The translations under genes and the position numbers were made by a program. From Arenibacter algicola (GTDB taxonomy: Bacteria > Bacteroidota > Bacteroidia > Flavobacteriales > Flavobacteriaceae), in contig NZ_JPOO01000003.1 of NCBI RefSeq assembly GCF_000733925.1, positions 2,108,001 to 2,172,000 of the forward strand: a stretch of DNA of 64,000 nucleotides. The letters run 5' to 3'. Each line of letters begins with the position of its first letter. Within the stretch, counting starts at the first letter, position 1. A model generated the notes under the pieces. It ran no database searches, was not told the DNA's origin, and saw only the letters and a program-made list of their open reading frames with translations. Below, piece by piece: positions 37,166-45,917 of the stretch.

Positions 37166-38458
37166 CTATTCATCGTCAAGCACCACCAAGGATACCATAT
37201 CTATTTTATTACTCGAAACTTCCAACACCACAAAAAGGAAACGGCCGATCTTAATCTCGGAGTTTTTTTCTGGAATCTCTCCGGTTTCATTAATGATCAA
37301 GCCTCCCAATGTTTCGTACTCATCGCTTTCCGGAAGCTCCAATTTATATTGTTCATTAATATAATCTACTTCCAGTCTCCCAGAAAACTTATAGGAATTA
37401 TCATTTATCTGCTCCTCATGCAGGTCTGTAGTGTCATGCTCATCCTCTATGTCACCAAACAGTACTTCCACAATATCTTCGACAGTCATTACTCCCGAAG
37501 TGCCCCCATACTCATCCAGAACTACCGCGATACTCTTCCTTTTTTTGGTCAATATATTTAGGATATCATTGATTAGCATTGTTTCCGGAACAAATTCTAC
37601 GGGCAACAGGATACTTTTGATGGTTTTGGGTTTCTTAAAAAGCTCATAAGAATGCACATAACCAATAATGTTATCTATGGTATCCTTGAACACCAATATT
37701 TTAGAATAGCCCGTTTCCGTAAAAAGCTTTGCCAAATTTTTAGGGGTCTCGTGAAGTTCCACCGCCGCAATCTCTGTTCTTGGCACCATTACTTCCCTAG
37801 CCTTGACTCCTGAGAACTCCAAGGCATTCTGGAAAATTTGTATCTCGGAATCCACCTCATCTTCCTTTTCCACAGCTTCCATTTGTTCGGTAATATAATC
37901 TCCCAATTCTATTTTGCTAAAGGCCAATTGCACCTCGTCCCCATCTGTCTTAAAAAGCACCTTTAGAATTATATCGGAAATCCAAATAACGAAATCCGAA
38001 ATTACAGAAAATAATACATAGAAAATATAGGCAGGTATTGCCAATAACCTAAGCATAGTGTTGCTGTAGATCTGGAATAATACCTTGGGCAAAAACTCTG
38101 CGGTCAATAAAATAATCAGGGTAGATATAACGGTTTGGGTCACCAAACTGAAATCGGTAAGCATTAAACTTAAAAAGCCACCGGGGGTCGACTCGATTCC
38201 CGCAAATAGGCCCATAAGAAGATCTCCCATAAAAAGTCCGTAGACCACAAGGGCAATGTTATTGCCAATAAGCATGGTGGCAATGAACTTGGAAGGTTTT
38301 TTGGTAAGGCGGGTCAGTACTTTGGGCAAAAACCCATCCTGCTTTTTTTCTATTTCTATGTGAATTTTATTCGCAGAAATAAAGGCTATTTCCATTCCTG
38401 AGAAAAAAGCCGAAAACAGCAATGAAATAACAATGATAATGACAATATATGCCTCCAA
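37166..38458 (-). CDS. CNNM/CBS/CorC-domain membrane protein (HlyC/CorC family)
   Basis: 430 residues: a CNNM transmembrane domain (about 1-180, with FFSGMEIAF), two CBS domains (about 205-330, VMVPRTEIAAVE and VLDEYGGTSGVMTVEDIVE) and a C-terminal transporter-associated CorC/HlyC domain. Members act in Mg/Co efflux or membrane integrity. The start appears to be TTG at 38458, 3 bases after the previous stop, since the first ATG (codon 22) would remove the first membrane helix. Related to GldE but not assignable to it. Confidence 0.9.
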   Translation of the reverse strand: MEAYIVIIIVISLLFSAFFSGMEIAFISANKIHIEIEKKQDGFLPKVLTRLTKKPSKFIATMLIGNNIALVVYGLFMGDLLMGLFAGIESTPGGFLSLMLTDFSLVTQTVISTLIILLTAEFLPKVLFQIYSNTMLRLLAIPAYIFYVLFSVISDFVIWISDIILKVLFKTDGDEVQLAFSKIELGDYITEQMEAVEKEDEVDSEIQIFQNALEFSGVKAREVMVPRTEIAAVELHETPKNLAKLFTETGYSKILVFKDTIDNIIGYVHSYELFKKPKTIKSILLPVEFVPETMLINDILNILTKKRKSIAVVLDEYGGTSGVMTVEDIVEVLFGDIEDEHDTTDLHEEQINDNSYKFSGRLEVDYINEQYKLELPESDEYETLGGLIINETGEIPEKNSEIKIGRFLFVVLEVSSNKIDMVSLVVLDDE

Positions 38459-38460
38459 GA

Positions 38461-38664
38461 CTATTGTTTATTGTTTTTTTGACGCTCTTCGAACCTTTTT
38501 CTATAGGTTTTCTTAAAAATAAACATACCTATGGAAACAATTCCGAAGAAAACAAACAAATAGGCCCTTTGCCTATCTATGTTCCACTGTTCATAAACCT
38601 CAAAAACGGATACTACCGCCACAGCCAAATAAAGGTATTCCGTATATCTTAAAATCTTAATCAT
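38461..38664 (-). CDS. Small two-helix membrane protein
   Basis: 67 residues with two hydrophobic stretches (about 9-23 and 36-51) and a very basic tail (KKTYRKRFEERQKNNKQ). Function unknown. It overlaps lptC by 8 bases and abuts the CorC-domain gene, an arrangement I recognise from other Flavobacteriia, so it is probably a real member of the cluster. Confidence 0.8.
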   Translation of the reverse strand: MIKILRYTEYLYLAVAVVSVFEVYEQWNIDRQRAYLFVFFGIVSIGMFIFKKTYRKRFEERQKNNKQ

Positions 38665-39265
38665 TCTTTTTTTCTTTTATACTCATATAACCATAGGTCT
38701 TATTAGCATTAAAAAAACTAAAATCCCTATTAAAGTCCATTCCCTCACCATCCATTATAGTTCCTTCCTCCGGATTGGTATATTTAAATTTCCGTTGGGT
38801 AAAAATCCAATCATTGGACCTATCCCAATATAATTGCGGTGCCTCCAATTTTTTACCATCACTGGATTCCATAACCACATTACCCTGCAAATCTATTAAA
38901 TTAGTACTGGAATAAATAATTCCGTAATCTGCGGTAACCGTATTCTTTTCTCCTTTTTCATCAAAAAACTCCAAAATGAGTCCATTGGGAAAAGTTGTAT
39001 AAGGAAAAGTCAGGTTGTCAAATTCATTACTGACGGGGCTTTTAAGTACAGCAATTACATGTGCAGTAACAACCCCTTCATTTTTTTCAAGTTCATCGGT
39101 CTCCGTATAAGTTAAGGTAAATTCCTCCGCAACAGCACTTGGAAATATCTTTTTTATTGCCTCGTCTCCAACCCTCTTATAATTGTCTGCGCAGGAATAA
39201 AAAAGCATTGCCATAGAAAATACTATGGCAATGCTACTTAAATTATATAAACCTTTTTTTTTCAT
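38657..39265 (-). CDS. lptC: LPS export protein LptC
   Basis: A 202-residue periplasmic protein of the LPS transport bridge. A lipoprotein-like signal (AMLFYSCADNYK) precedes the beta-jellyroll domain: VTADYGIIYSSTNLIDLQGNVVMESSDGKKLEAP is the classic LptC pattern. The N-terminal Cys suggests a lipid anchor rather than the transmembrane anchor of E. coli. It lies one base after the TPR gene stop. Confidence 0.9.
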   Translation of the reverse strand: MKKKGLYNLSSIAIVFSMAMLFYSCADNYKRVGDEAIKKIFPSAVAEEFTLTYTETDELEKNEGVVTAHVIAVLKSPVSNEFDNLTFPYTTFPNGLILEFFDEKGEKNTVTADYGIIYSSTNLIDLQGNVVMESSDGKKLEAPQLYWDRSNDWIFTQRKFKYTNPEEGTIMDGEGMDFNRDFSFFNANKTYGYMSIKEKKND

Positions 39266-39266
39266 C

Positions 39267-40637
39267 TTATAGGTTGGGCACTTTTACACTACCACCTACC
39301 CAACAAGAGAAACTTACTGTTTTACCGGCCATTCCGGAATTAAATATATCCGTTTTAGACGGTGCCTTGGCTGAATAACTTGCAGCTGCCTGACCTGCCC
39401 TACCACTTAAAGCTGGATCCACACGACCTGCTTGACGGGCCAATTCAGCAGCTTTCCAATAGATAGCCCTTTTCTCGAAAGGAGTACTACCACATTCATT
39501 GGCACTACCGGCATACAAACTGGCAATCAACAAATAGGCCTTACCATTGGAAGGATTGGCATCTATAGCCTTTTGCGCATAACTCCTTGCTGTAGATTTA
39601 CTGCCTCTTCTGTAGCTAGTTGCTATTTTATAGGCGATGTTGGATTTCTTCCTGGAATCGGTTTCCAGCTCCAAAGCCTTGTTGAAATCCGCAATGGCAC
39701 CACTGGTATCCCCAGCATTGTTCTTAAGGGCACCACCATACATATATGCACTGGCGGAAGGCTCCAAGGCCAATTGCACCTCAAATAGTTTCTTGAACAT
39801 TGGATCTTCGGTACACTCTTTACTGTACATTCTACCAACAGCTCTCTTAACCCATGTAATATCTCCCTTTTTGGAATCAAAATTCTTTTGATATAAAGGA
39901 ATTAAGTTTTCACAATTCGCCAAAGCTCCCAATTTACTGTCTATACTTTCCGCTATTTTACCATAGCTTTCAGAATAACTGTTATAAGAACTCAATTGCT
40001 TTTTCTCTTTTGAGGTCAATGTACCGGCATCTTCCTTAGGAAGAAGTTTGGTTATAACCTCTGTAAGCTTATCATTTTCTTCATCTATCTTTTCGGTAAT
40101 GTTGTCGTATTTTTCAAATACTTCCTCCAATTCCCTTTTGCCGGCGCTGTTTAAATCTACCAAGCTAGAGAAATATAAATATAAGGCCTTAGGGTTTTTA
40201 AAATTTGCTTTATCCTCTGTAAAGGCTTTGTCCAGCTGAGTGTAGATTTCCTCATCGGTAATCATTTTCTCATCGTACTTCAACAATACCTTATCTATAA
40301 TGGTCTCCGCAACGTCTGTTTTGGCTGGAAAGTACTTCATCCTATTATCATAAAGTTCCATTAAGGCATTAATATTGGCAGTTTTATCTGCCCCGGTGGA
40401 TTTTTCAAGCCTATCCTTTAGAATTCGCTCACCGTATAATATATTGGCCCAATTTAAGGTAGGACAATTATCATATACCATTTTCCATGGCGTATAAGCA
40501 GCCTCATAGTTCTTAACTTTTACATGCTCTGTGTAAATGGAAAGATTGGTCATACACTCCGGGTTTTGAGCTTGGGAATGCCCTAAACCCACAAATCCCA
40601 TGGCGGCTATCGCTGTGATGTAGAGTTTCTTTTTCAT
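39267..40637 (-). CDS. Exported tetratricopeptide-repeat protein
   Basis: A 456-residue envelope protein with a signal peptide (about 1-23). Helical repeats occur throughout; clear TPR units are near residues 310-400 (AYMYGGALKNNAGDTSGAIADFNKALE, then YAQKAIDANPSNGKAYLLIASLY). The C-terminal Cys (SFSCWVGGSVKVPNL) is conserved-looking. Function is unknown, but its place between an OMP gene and lptC suggests outer-membrane assembly. Confidence 0.88.
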   Translation of the reverse strand: MKKKLYITAIAAMGFVGLGHSQAQNPECMTNLSIYTEHVKVKNYEAAYTPWKMVYDNCPTLNWANILYGERILKDRLEKSTGADKTANINALMELYDNRMKYFPAKTDVAETIIDKVLLKYDEKMITDEEIYTQLDKAFTEDKANFKNPKALYLYFSSLVDLNSAGKRELEEVFEKYDNITEKIDEENDKLTEVITKLLPKEDAGTLTSKEKKQLSSYNSYSESYGKIAESIDSKLGALANCENLIPLYQKNFDSKKGDITWVKRAVGRMYSKECTEDPMFKKLFEVQLALEPSASAYMYGGALKNNAGDTSGAIADFNKALELETDSRKKSNIAYKIATSYRRGSKSTARSYAQKAIDANPSNGKAYLLIASLYAGSANECGSTPFEKRAIYWKAAELARQAGRVDPALSGRAGQAAASYSAKAPSKTDIFNSGMAGKTVSFSCWVGGSVKVPNL

Positions 40638-40674
40638 CTGTCTGTTTATTTTAAGGTGGTTAAAGTAATAATTT

Positions 40675-41946
40675 TTAATTAATTTTTCTCGGTATGAACC
40701 ATTTATCGTTTAAAGATAAGCCCACATTAACTTTGAAATAACTTTCTTCTACTAAATCCCCATATTTGGTTCCTCTTTTACCAAGTTCAAAGCCGATGTT
40801 AATATTTGAAAGACTACGACTCATACTACTCAGTGGTAAACCTAATCCAAAAGTTATGCCAAAATCATTAATCTCCTTATTATCTACCACTATTCCCGAT
40901 TTGGATACCTTTGCTCCGGCCCTGTAGGTCAATCTTTTCATATAACTGGTAAAAGAGGTGTAATCAGGAATATAATATCCTCCAAGCCTATAGGTCTGTG
41001 CATTTTGGTATTCCAAATTACTGGCGGGTGTAAGTTCGTTCTCAAAAGAGCTTAACTCCTGAAAACTGTACTCTGCCCCTAAAAACCACTTTTTATCTTG
41101 ACCATAACCCACCCCCAATGTGGCGGTAGTTGGAATCTGCACCCCTGTACGTGCCAAGCCCTGAGCTTCCAAATCCACTTCCGTCACTTCAATATCCCTA
41201 CCACTAACGGTGGAGAAGGAACCTATGGTCCTAGTATTTTCAGAAACCAAATTGGCCTGGGTATTTACTACAATGCTGGTAAAAAGAGTATGTTTTTCTG
41301 TTATGGCCGGTGTAAAACTGGCTCCAAAGTTAAAATCGAAGCCTTTAATTCTAGATTCAATCTTATTGAAAGAACCAAACTGTACATCTTCAATAGTCTG
41401 ATAACTATTGGTATTCTGGTTCCCAAAATTAAAATTACTGGTTACCCCTAAACTAAAGTTTTTGAAAAGTTCATATCCTACAGAGATATAAACCCTGTTC
41501 AACCCTCCTTCTCCATTAAACGATTCGGTTACAAGTCCTTGGTCGGTGTTTCTTTCGGAGAGAAAATTGTACCCTACGGAGGAATACGGCATAATACCAA
41601 AACCAAGACCAAAGCCTTTGCCCAAATTAACCCCTAAAGACAGGTAGTCCAAATTTGAAATGGAGGCATTTTCCTTGGAATCGTTACTTTCAAACCTGTA
41701 CTCCTTACGCGATAGTCCCGCTGTGTAGGTCGTTAATCCCAATTTACTGTATGCTGCGGGATTATTAAGATTGATGTGAATACTATCTGTATAAACACTC
41801 AACCCGCCCATCATTTGATTCTCCACTGTGCCGGTAGCCCTTAAATCCCCAACACCAAAATAAGAATAGGGGGAGGCAGTACTATTCTGAGCATATATGC
41901 CTACCGAAGTTACGCATAAAATTGCAATAATAAAATTTTTGATCAT
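40675..41946 (-). CDS. Outer-membrane beta-barrel protein
   Basis: 423 residues with a signal peptide (about 1-20, YAQN), alternating hydrophobic strands and a C-terminal barrel strand (FKVNVGLSLNDKWFIPRKIN). The opening SPYSYFGVGDL and NLNNPAAYSKLGL recall FadL/PorV-like barrels of Bacteroidota. Substrate unknown. It starts directly after the coaX stop and precedes the TPR gene. Confidence 0.82.
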   Translation of the reverse strand: MIKNFIIAILCVTSVGIYAQNSTASPYSYFGVGDLRATGTVENQMMGGLSVYTDSIHINLNNPAAYSKLGLTTYTAGLSRKEYRFESNDSKENASISNLDYLSLGVNLGKGFGLGFGIMPYSSVGYNFLSERNTDQGLVTESFNGEGGLNRVYISVGYELFKNFSLGVTSNFNFGNQNTNSYQTIEDVQFGSFNKIESRIKGFDFNFGASFTPAITEKHTLFTSIVVNTQANLVSENTRTIGSFSTVSGRDIEVTEVDLEAQGLARTGVQIPTTATLGVGYGQDKKWFLGAEYSFQELSSFENELTPASNLEYQNAQTYRLGGYYIPDYTSFTSYMKRLTYRAGAKVSKSGIVVDNKEINDFGITFGLGLPLSSMSRSLSNINIGFELGKRGTKYGDLVEESYFKVNVGLSLNDKWFIPRKIN

Positions 41947-42675
41947 CTAGCGCTTGTTGTATTCTAACAAATGGTATAACCCCAACAGGAGAAATTTAGA
42001 ATGCGCAAATATGGTATTTTTTAATCGTTTTGACAAAAATTGAGCATCACCTCCTGTTAAAATAACTGTTAAATCGACAAATCTACTTCTATATTGATCA
42101 ATTGTACCGTCAATTTCGTTGCAAATTCCATTAATTACACCACTATGCATACTAGTTTCAGTACTATTTCCAATAAAGTCTATTATGGCCTTTTTTTTCA
42201 ACATGGGCAATTTGGACGTTTGTTCGTGCATAGCTTTGTACCTCATAGCTATTCCAGGCGAAATGGCCCCTCCCAAATATTCCCCATAGTCGTTAACCGC
42301 ATCATAGGTAACACAGGTACCCGCATCTATGACCAGGGTATTTCCTTTGGGGTTATGATAAAAGGCTGCAGTTGCAAGGGCAATACGGTCCACACCTAGG
42401 GTCTGGGGAGTAGCATATGAATTCTTAAAGGGGGTTTTGGAGGTGTGACTCAGGACATGAACTTTACAAAAAACGCATAACATGGCTATTTCCTCATGGC
42501 TCATGCCTCCTACGTTGGATACAATGGCATTTTGAATGAGAACGTACTCGGCAAAAATAGATTTAACATTTTTTGCATAATCCGCATTGGGAATTTTTCG
42601 ATAGGAAATAATTTTACCATTATCGAAAACCGCCATTTTTACTAGGGAATTACCCACATCTACAATCAAGTTCAT
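41947..42675 (-). CDS. coaX: Type III pantothenate kinase
   Basis: First step of CoA synthesis, phosphorylating pantothenate; CoaX-type enzymes are feedback-resistant and need a monovalent cation. 242 residues of ASKHA fold: phosphate-1 DVGNSLVKMAVFDNG, GVDRIALATAA, and phosphate-2 DAGTCVTYDAV. It heads the minus-strand envelope cluster. Confidence 0.96.
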   Translation of the reverse strand: MNLIVDVGNSLVKMAVFDNGKIISYRKIPNADYAKNVKSIFAEYVLIQNAIVSNVGGMSHEEIAMLCVFCKVHVLSHTSKTPFKNSYATPQTLGVDRIALATAAFYHNPKGNTLVIDAGTCVTYDAVNDYGEYLGGAISPGIAMRYKAMHEQTSKLPMLKKKAIIDFIGNSTETSMHSGVINGICNEIDGTIDQYRSRFVDLTVILTGGDAQFLSKRLKNTIFAHSKFLLLGLYHLLEYNKR

Positions 42676-42724
42676 ACTGTAAAGATCAAAAAACTTTAAA
42701 AAACAAAAACCTTTTTTTTCATTT

Positions 42725-42758
42725 TTGTTTGTATATCCTAAAATTGAATTTATATTTG
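42725..42758 (+). promoter_or_regulatory. Promoter of tRNA-Phe
   Basis: A TTG (42725-42727) followed after 23 bases by TATATTTG (42751-42758), matching the Bacteroidota TTG/TAnnTTTG pattern, 18 bases before the tRNA. Confidence 0.6.
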
Positions 42759-42776
42759 CACCCGCTTACAGCATTT

Positions 42777-42849
42777 GGTGCCTTAGCTCAGTTGGTAGAG
42801 CAATGGACTGAAAATCCATGTGTCCCTGGTTCGATTCCTGGAGGCACCA
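42777..42849 (+). tRNA. tRNA-Phe (GAA)
   Basis: A complete 73-nt cloverleaf: acceptor stem GGTGCCT/AGGCACC, D arm GCTC-AGTTGGTA-GAGC, anticodon stem ATGGA/TCCAT with loop CTGAAAA (anticodon GAA), T arm CCTGG-TTCGATT-CCTGG, discriminator A. CCA is not encoded. The last 12 bases are part of the 13-bp repeat that also occurs at 54881, marking it as an integration target. Confidence 0.97.
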
Positions 42850-42850
42850 C
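42838..42850. repeat. attL: 13-bp direct repeat at tRNA-Phe 3' end
   Basis: CTGGAGGCACCAC, identical to 54881-54893. It covers part of the T stem and the acceptor stem, so integration left the tRNA intact. Confidence 0.85.
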
Positions 42851-42855
42851 TTAGA

Positions 42856-42894
42856 AAAACCGCATTTATCTGACATACAAGATATTGCGGTTTT
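42856..42894 (+). terminator. Hairpin after tRNA-Phe
   Basis: AAAACCGCA pairs with TGCGGTTTT across a 21-base loop, followed by CTCC. Lying on the island side of attL, it may replace the native tRNA terminator, now displaced to 54897. Confidence 0.5.
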
Positions 42895-42905
42895 CTCCGT
42901 TATAT

Positions 42906-42925
42906 AGGGTGCTCGCAAGGGTGCT
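42906..42925. repeat. Paired AGGGTGCT repeats, left island end
   Basis: Two AGGGTGCT copies (42906-42913 and 42918-42925), start to start 12 bases, in the same orientation and spacing as the pair at 54730-54749. Candidate arm-type integrase binding sites. Confidence 0.7.
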
Positions 42926-43163
42926 ATTAACTCTTTTTTGACTGCAACTAAAAACAAATTACGAATTATATTTATTATTCTTCAGGACATTTCAGTTAGT
43001 ATTTTTTCTAGAACCAAGGGGGTACCTAAAAAAAGGATCAAATTTTAAACTTTTAGCTAGGGGGTACCTTCATAAGTTGTAACAGAGCCTACTATCAAAA
43101 CCGAATTATTAAAAAATCCTAAATTTTTTTACTAGTTTCAAATCCCGTAATTTGAGTAAATTG

Positions 43164-43180
43164 TAATACAATGTATTACT
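43164..43180. promoter_or_regulatory. Palindromic operator-like site
   Basis: GTAATACA-A-TGTATTAC, a perfect 8-bp inverted repeat around one base. It resembles a dimeric repressor operator, but no regulator gene lies nearby; the IS21 insertion starts about 77 bases to the right. Confidence 0.45.
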
Positions 43181-43337
43181 ACATCCAAATGCTCATCAGT
43201 TTTGGATAAATAAATAGTCTTTTTCCAATACCTCAGGAAAGGAAAACAGATATTGGCTATTTCGGAGTGATGGTGCCACCTGTTTCGGTCAAACAGTGCC
43301 ACTTTGAAAGATCTTTCAATAATACAAAAAAAATGTG

Positions 43338-44075
43338 TTAGACGTTTTTTATAATTCCTTTTCTTAAGCTTTCCCCTTTTAGGTCCAACCTATGTGAGGA
43401 GTTCACGATTCTGTCCAATATGGCATCCGCAATGGTACTTTCCCCTATAATATCATACCACGCGGATACGGGTATCTGGGAGGCTATAATGGTGGAGGCC
43501 TTTTTGTAACGGTCGTCGATGATATCCATCAGGGCCTCCCGGGCGTGGTTGTCAAAGCTCTGCAGCCCAAAGTCGTCCAGGATCAACAGGTCCGTTTTCA
43601 GGATCTTGTCCAGTTCCTTGAGATAGGTACCGTCCACTTTGCAGAGTTTCAGTCTTTTGAGGAGCCTGGCCGTATTGGCGTATATGGCCCTGTGTTCCAT
43701 CATACATGCCTGGTGCCCCAGTGCCTGTGCCAGATAGCTCTTGCCCGTTCCAGAGGCCCCGGTGAGGATGATGTTTTCCTTCCGGGCCATAAAATCCAAG
43801 GTTCCCAGGCGCGCGAACATGTTCCTGTCCAGGTTGCGCTGTTGGGCATAGTTCACCTCGGCCAGGTTGGCGGACTGAGCGAACCCCGCCTGTTTCAACA
43901 ACCGTTGGATCTTCCTGTTCTGGCGGTCCTCCCACTGGTGGTCCGTGAGCAGGGCCAGGTATTCGTCCGCGGTAATGTCGGCCACGGCGTTGTCCCTTAC
44001 ATGTTGTAAGTGCAGTTGGGCCATGGCCGTAAGGCGCATCTGTTTCAATTTTTCGATTGTCTGTTCATTGTTCAT
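43338..44075 (-). CDS. istB: IS21 helper ATPase IstB
   Basis: A DnaC-like AAA+ ATPase that activates IstA and selects the target. 245 residues with Walker A GASGTGKSYL (about 103-112) and Walker B LLILDDFG (about 167-174), plus an arginine near QIPVSAWYDII. The gene starts 24 bases after istA and is intact. High G+C codon use is unlike the island genes. Confidence 0.95.
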   Translation of the reverse strand: MNNEQTIEKLKQMRLTAMAQLHLQHVRDNAVADITADEYLALLTDHQWEDRQNRKIQRLLKQAGFAQSANLAEVNYAQQRNLDRNMFARLGTLDFMARKENIILTGASGTGKSYLAQALGHQACMMEHRAIYANTARLLKRLKLCKVDGTYLKELDKILKTDLLILDDFGLQSFDNHAREALMDIIDDRYKKASTIIASQIPVSAWYDIIGESTIADAILDRIVNSSHRLDLKGESLRKGIIKNV

Positions 44076-44099
44076 AATATATCGGCTTTAAGTTAATCA

Positions 44100-45653
44100 T
44101 CATTGATAAGCGGAGGCGCCACGTATGTTCCCGTGGTCCGGGATGTGGCTCTTGTCCTCTTCGAGGTCCCGGTAGAACAGGGAGCTTTTGTCCAAATTGT
44201 TCCTCAGTATGTTCCTGATACGAATATATGTGGCGGCATCCGCCTGCAGGGCCCTTTTGCAGGCATTGTCCAGGCGTTCCGAGCCATAGGCCCTATGGAG
44301 CTGTATGACTCCCATTGCCCTTTTGTATCCTATTTCCGGATAGTCCCCCTTGGCAAGTATTTCCTCCACACAGCCCAGTACATGGTCGCCATGGCGGGCC
44401 GCTTTCCTTTTAAAGAACTCCGGGCTCCAGTCACTGTAGTATTTATGGGTGCTGCTAAGGTGTTCTTTATTGGTATTATAGCTGCCTTTTTCCGGATGGC
44501 GCCCGTGCAGCGCGATCCGCCGCTGGTGGTAGTACACCTCCACCATGGAACCCGTATAGTGGATGGTGGTCTCCTTTCCGATATAACGGTAGGGCACGCT
44601 GTAATAGCTCTTGTCCGGGGAGAAGTATACATAGCCCATCTTCTGGACCTTGGCCCTGCGGTAATCCTTTAGCTCGTACGCACTCCCGGGCAGGGGCTTG
44701 AGGTATTCCCGTTCCACGGATTGGAACAGCTCCCTGCGGCTGGCCTCCTTTCGTTTGAACAATAGATCGTTATAGGCCCCCAACAGGCGTTTTATCTCCC
44801 GGTTCAGGTCGGCCAGGGAGAAGAACACCATTTCCCGTATCGGGTAATAGATGCGCTGATAGGCAAGGTGCACGGCGTTCTCCACCAGGGCCTTGTCCTG
44901 CGGGGAATACCCCCGGGCGGGGTTTATGGCGCAGTTGTAATGGCGTGCAAAATCCTTGAAGCTCCGGTTGATATCGGCCTCATATCTGCTGGCCCTGGTC
45001 ACCGCGGATTTCAGGTTGTCCGATACGATGGCCTTGGGCACGCCACCGTAATAGTTCAGGGCATTGGTGCAACAAGCGATCAGGTCTCCCCGTTTTTGGC
45101 TCCTGCAGGCCTCCACATAGGTATACTGGCTATTGGGAAGGATGGCCACGAACACTTCCACCGGGATTACTTCCCCTGTGGCCCTGTCGACGATATGGAG
45201 CTTCTTGCCCGCGAAGTCGATGAACAGTTCCTTGCCGGGGTCGTGCTCGAGCTTCATCGAACCTTTGGCCTTGGCATATTTGCGACGGTAATGTTCCAGG
45301 AACTGGGTATAGCCATAGGGGTCCTTGGCCGTTTGCACATAATCCCGGTAATGGTGGAGGAAGGTAAATCCGGGATGGTTCCTAGCTTTGTTGATTCCCT
45401 CAAAAGACCGCATGAGCTCTTCGTAGCGCTCATTGTCTATGGTCGTATGGGATGGGAAGAGGGCCTCCAGGGCCCCATTGTCAAGGGCCAACAGTTCCTT
45501 AAGGGAACGGTCGCAGGCCACGAAAAGGCGCATATAGGTATTTACCGTATTACGGGATATCCCCAGGGTTGCACCTATCTTTCGGTTGCTCAGCCCATCG
45601 AGGTGCAAAGAAATAATCTGTTTCAGGTCCATTGGATCAAGTGTATTGGCCAT
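44100..45653 (-). CDS. istA: IS21 transposase IstA
   Basis: A 517-residue DDE transposase. An N-terminal HTH (about 8-50, LDGLSNRKIGATLGISRNTVNTYM) is followed by the rve core: FIDFAGKKLHIV (first Asp), AIVSDNLKSAV (second Asp) and DKALVENAVHLAYQRI (Glu), and a C-terminal beta-barrel domain (KVQKMGYVYFSPDKSYYSVPYRYIG). The reading frame is complete. It is followed by istB in the same transcript. Confidence 0.95.
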   Translation of the reverse strand: MANTLDPMDLKQIISLHLDGLSNRKIGATLGISRNTVNTYMRLFVACDRSLKELLALDNGALEALFPSHTTIDNERYEELMRSFEGINKARNHPGFTFLHHYRDYVQTAKDPYGYTQFLEHYRRKYAKAKGSMKLEHDPGKELFIDFAGKKLHIVDRATGEVIPVEVFVAILPNSQYTYVEACRSQKRGDLIACCTNALNYYGGVPKAIVSDNLKSAVTRASRYEADINRSFKDFARHYNCAINPARGYSPQDKALVENAVHLAYQRIYYPIREMVFFSLADLNREIKRLLGAYNDLLFKRKEASRRELFQSVEREYLKPLPGSAYELKDYRRAKVQKMGYVYFSPDKSYYSVPYRYIGKETTIHYTGSMVEVYYHQRRIALHGRHPEKGSYNTNKEHLSSTHKYYSDWSPEFFKRKAARHGDHVLGCVEEILAKGDYPEIGYKRAMGVIQLHRAYGSERLDNACKRALQADAATYIRIRNILRNNLDKSSLFYRDLEEDKSHIPDHGNIRGASAYQ

Positions 45654-45701
45654 ATCGCTTGTTTTTAAGCGACAAGGTAATTGTTACTTGATCTTTCAAA
45701 G

Positions 45702-45876
45702 TGGCACAAAACGAAACGTTATACGTCCCGTTCCCGACAAAGGTGGCACGGATAGAACCGAAATCACTGGCACAAAACGAACCGAAACGGATCGGGCCGC
45801 AGACTAAAAGTGGCACAGTTCAAACCGAAATGCCTGGCACTATAACTCCGAAATGGGTGGCACAAAACGAACCGAA
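45702..45876. repeat. Six-copy TGGCAC repeat array at IS21 right end
   Basis: TGGCAC begins at 45702, 45744, 45768, 45811, 45835 and 45858, generally followed at about 10 bases by CCGAAA or CGAAAC. Steps are 42, 24, 43, 24 and 23 bases. Two copies (45768, 45858) share 19 identical bases and are exactly 90 bases apart. Presumed IstA binding sites. Confidence 0.75.
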
Positions 45877-45917
45877 GTATCCAGATATCAATCTTCAAAT
45901 TTAAAGAACAATTAAAT

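Larger units (their letters stand above)
42850..43256. other. Non-coding left end of the island
   Basis: About 400 bases without a gene, holding a terminator-like hairpin (42856-42894), the paired AGGGTGCT repeats (42906, 42918), two AGGGGGTACCT copies 42 bases apart (43017, 43059), and a 17-base palindrome (43164-43180). Confidence 0.7.
43257..45877 (-). mobile_element. IS21-family insertion sequence
   Basis: About 2.6 kb with istA and istB, clearly richer in G+C than the surrounding island. The ends carry multiple TGGCAC-containing repeats: two at the left (GTGCCA at 43273 and 43296) and six at the right (45702 to 45858). An 18-bp identity GATCTTTCAAAGTGGCAC forms inner inverted repeats, and TGGCAC-N4-ACTCCGAAAT occurs in both ends. 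The exact outer boundaries and target duplication are uncertain. Confidence 0.85.

Noticed and set aside
42906..42925. Riboswitch or conserved RNA after tRNA-Phe
   Set aside because: The G-rich repeats recur identically at the other island end, which fits recombination sites better than an RNA structure.
44868..45668. 266-codon open frame on the plus strand
   Set aside because: It lies wholly antisense to istA; the high G+C content of the IS produces long spurious frames.
45702..45876. CRISPR-like repeat array
   Set aside because: Repeat units are short (about 6 conserved bases plus CCGAAA), spacing alternates, copies match the opposite end of the IS21 and no cas genes are present.
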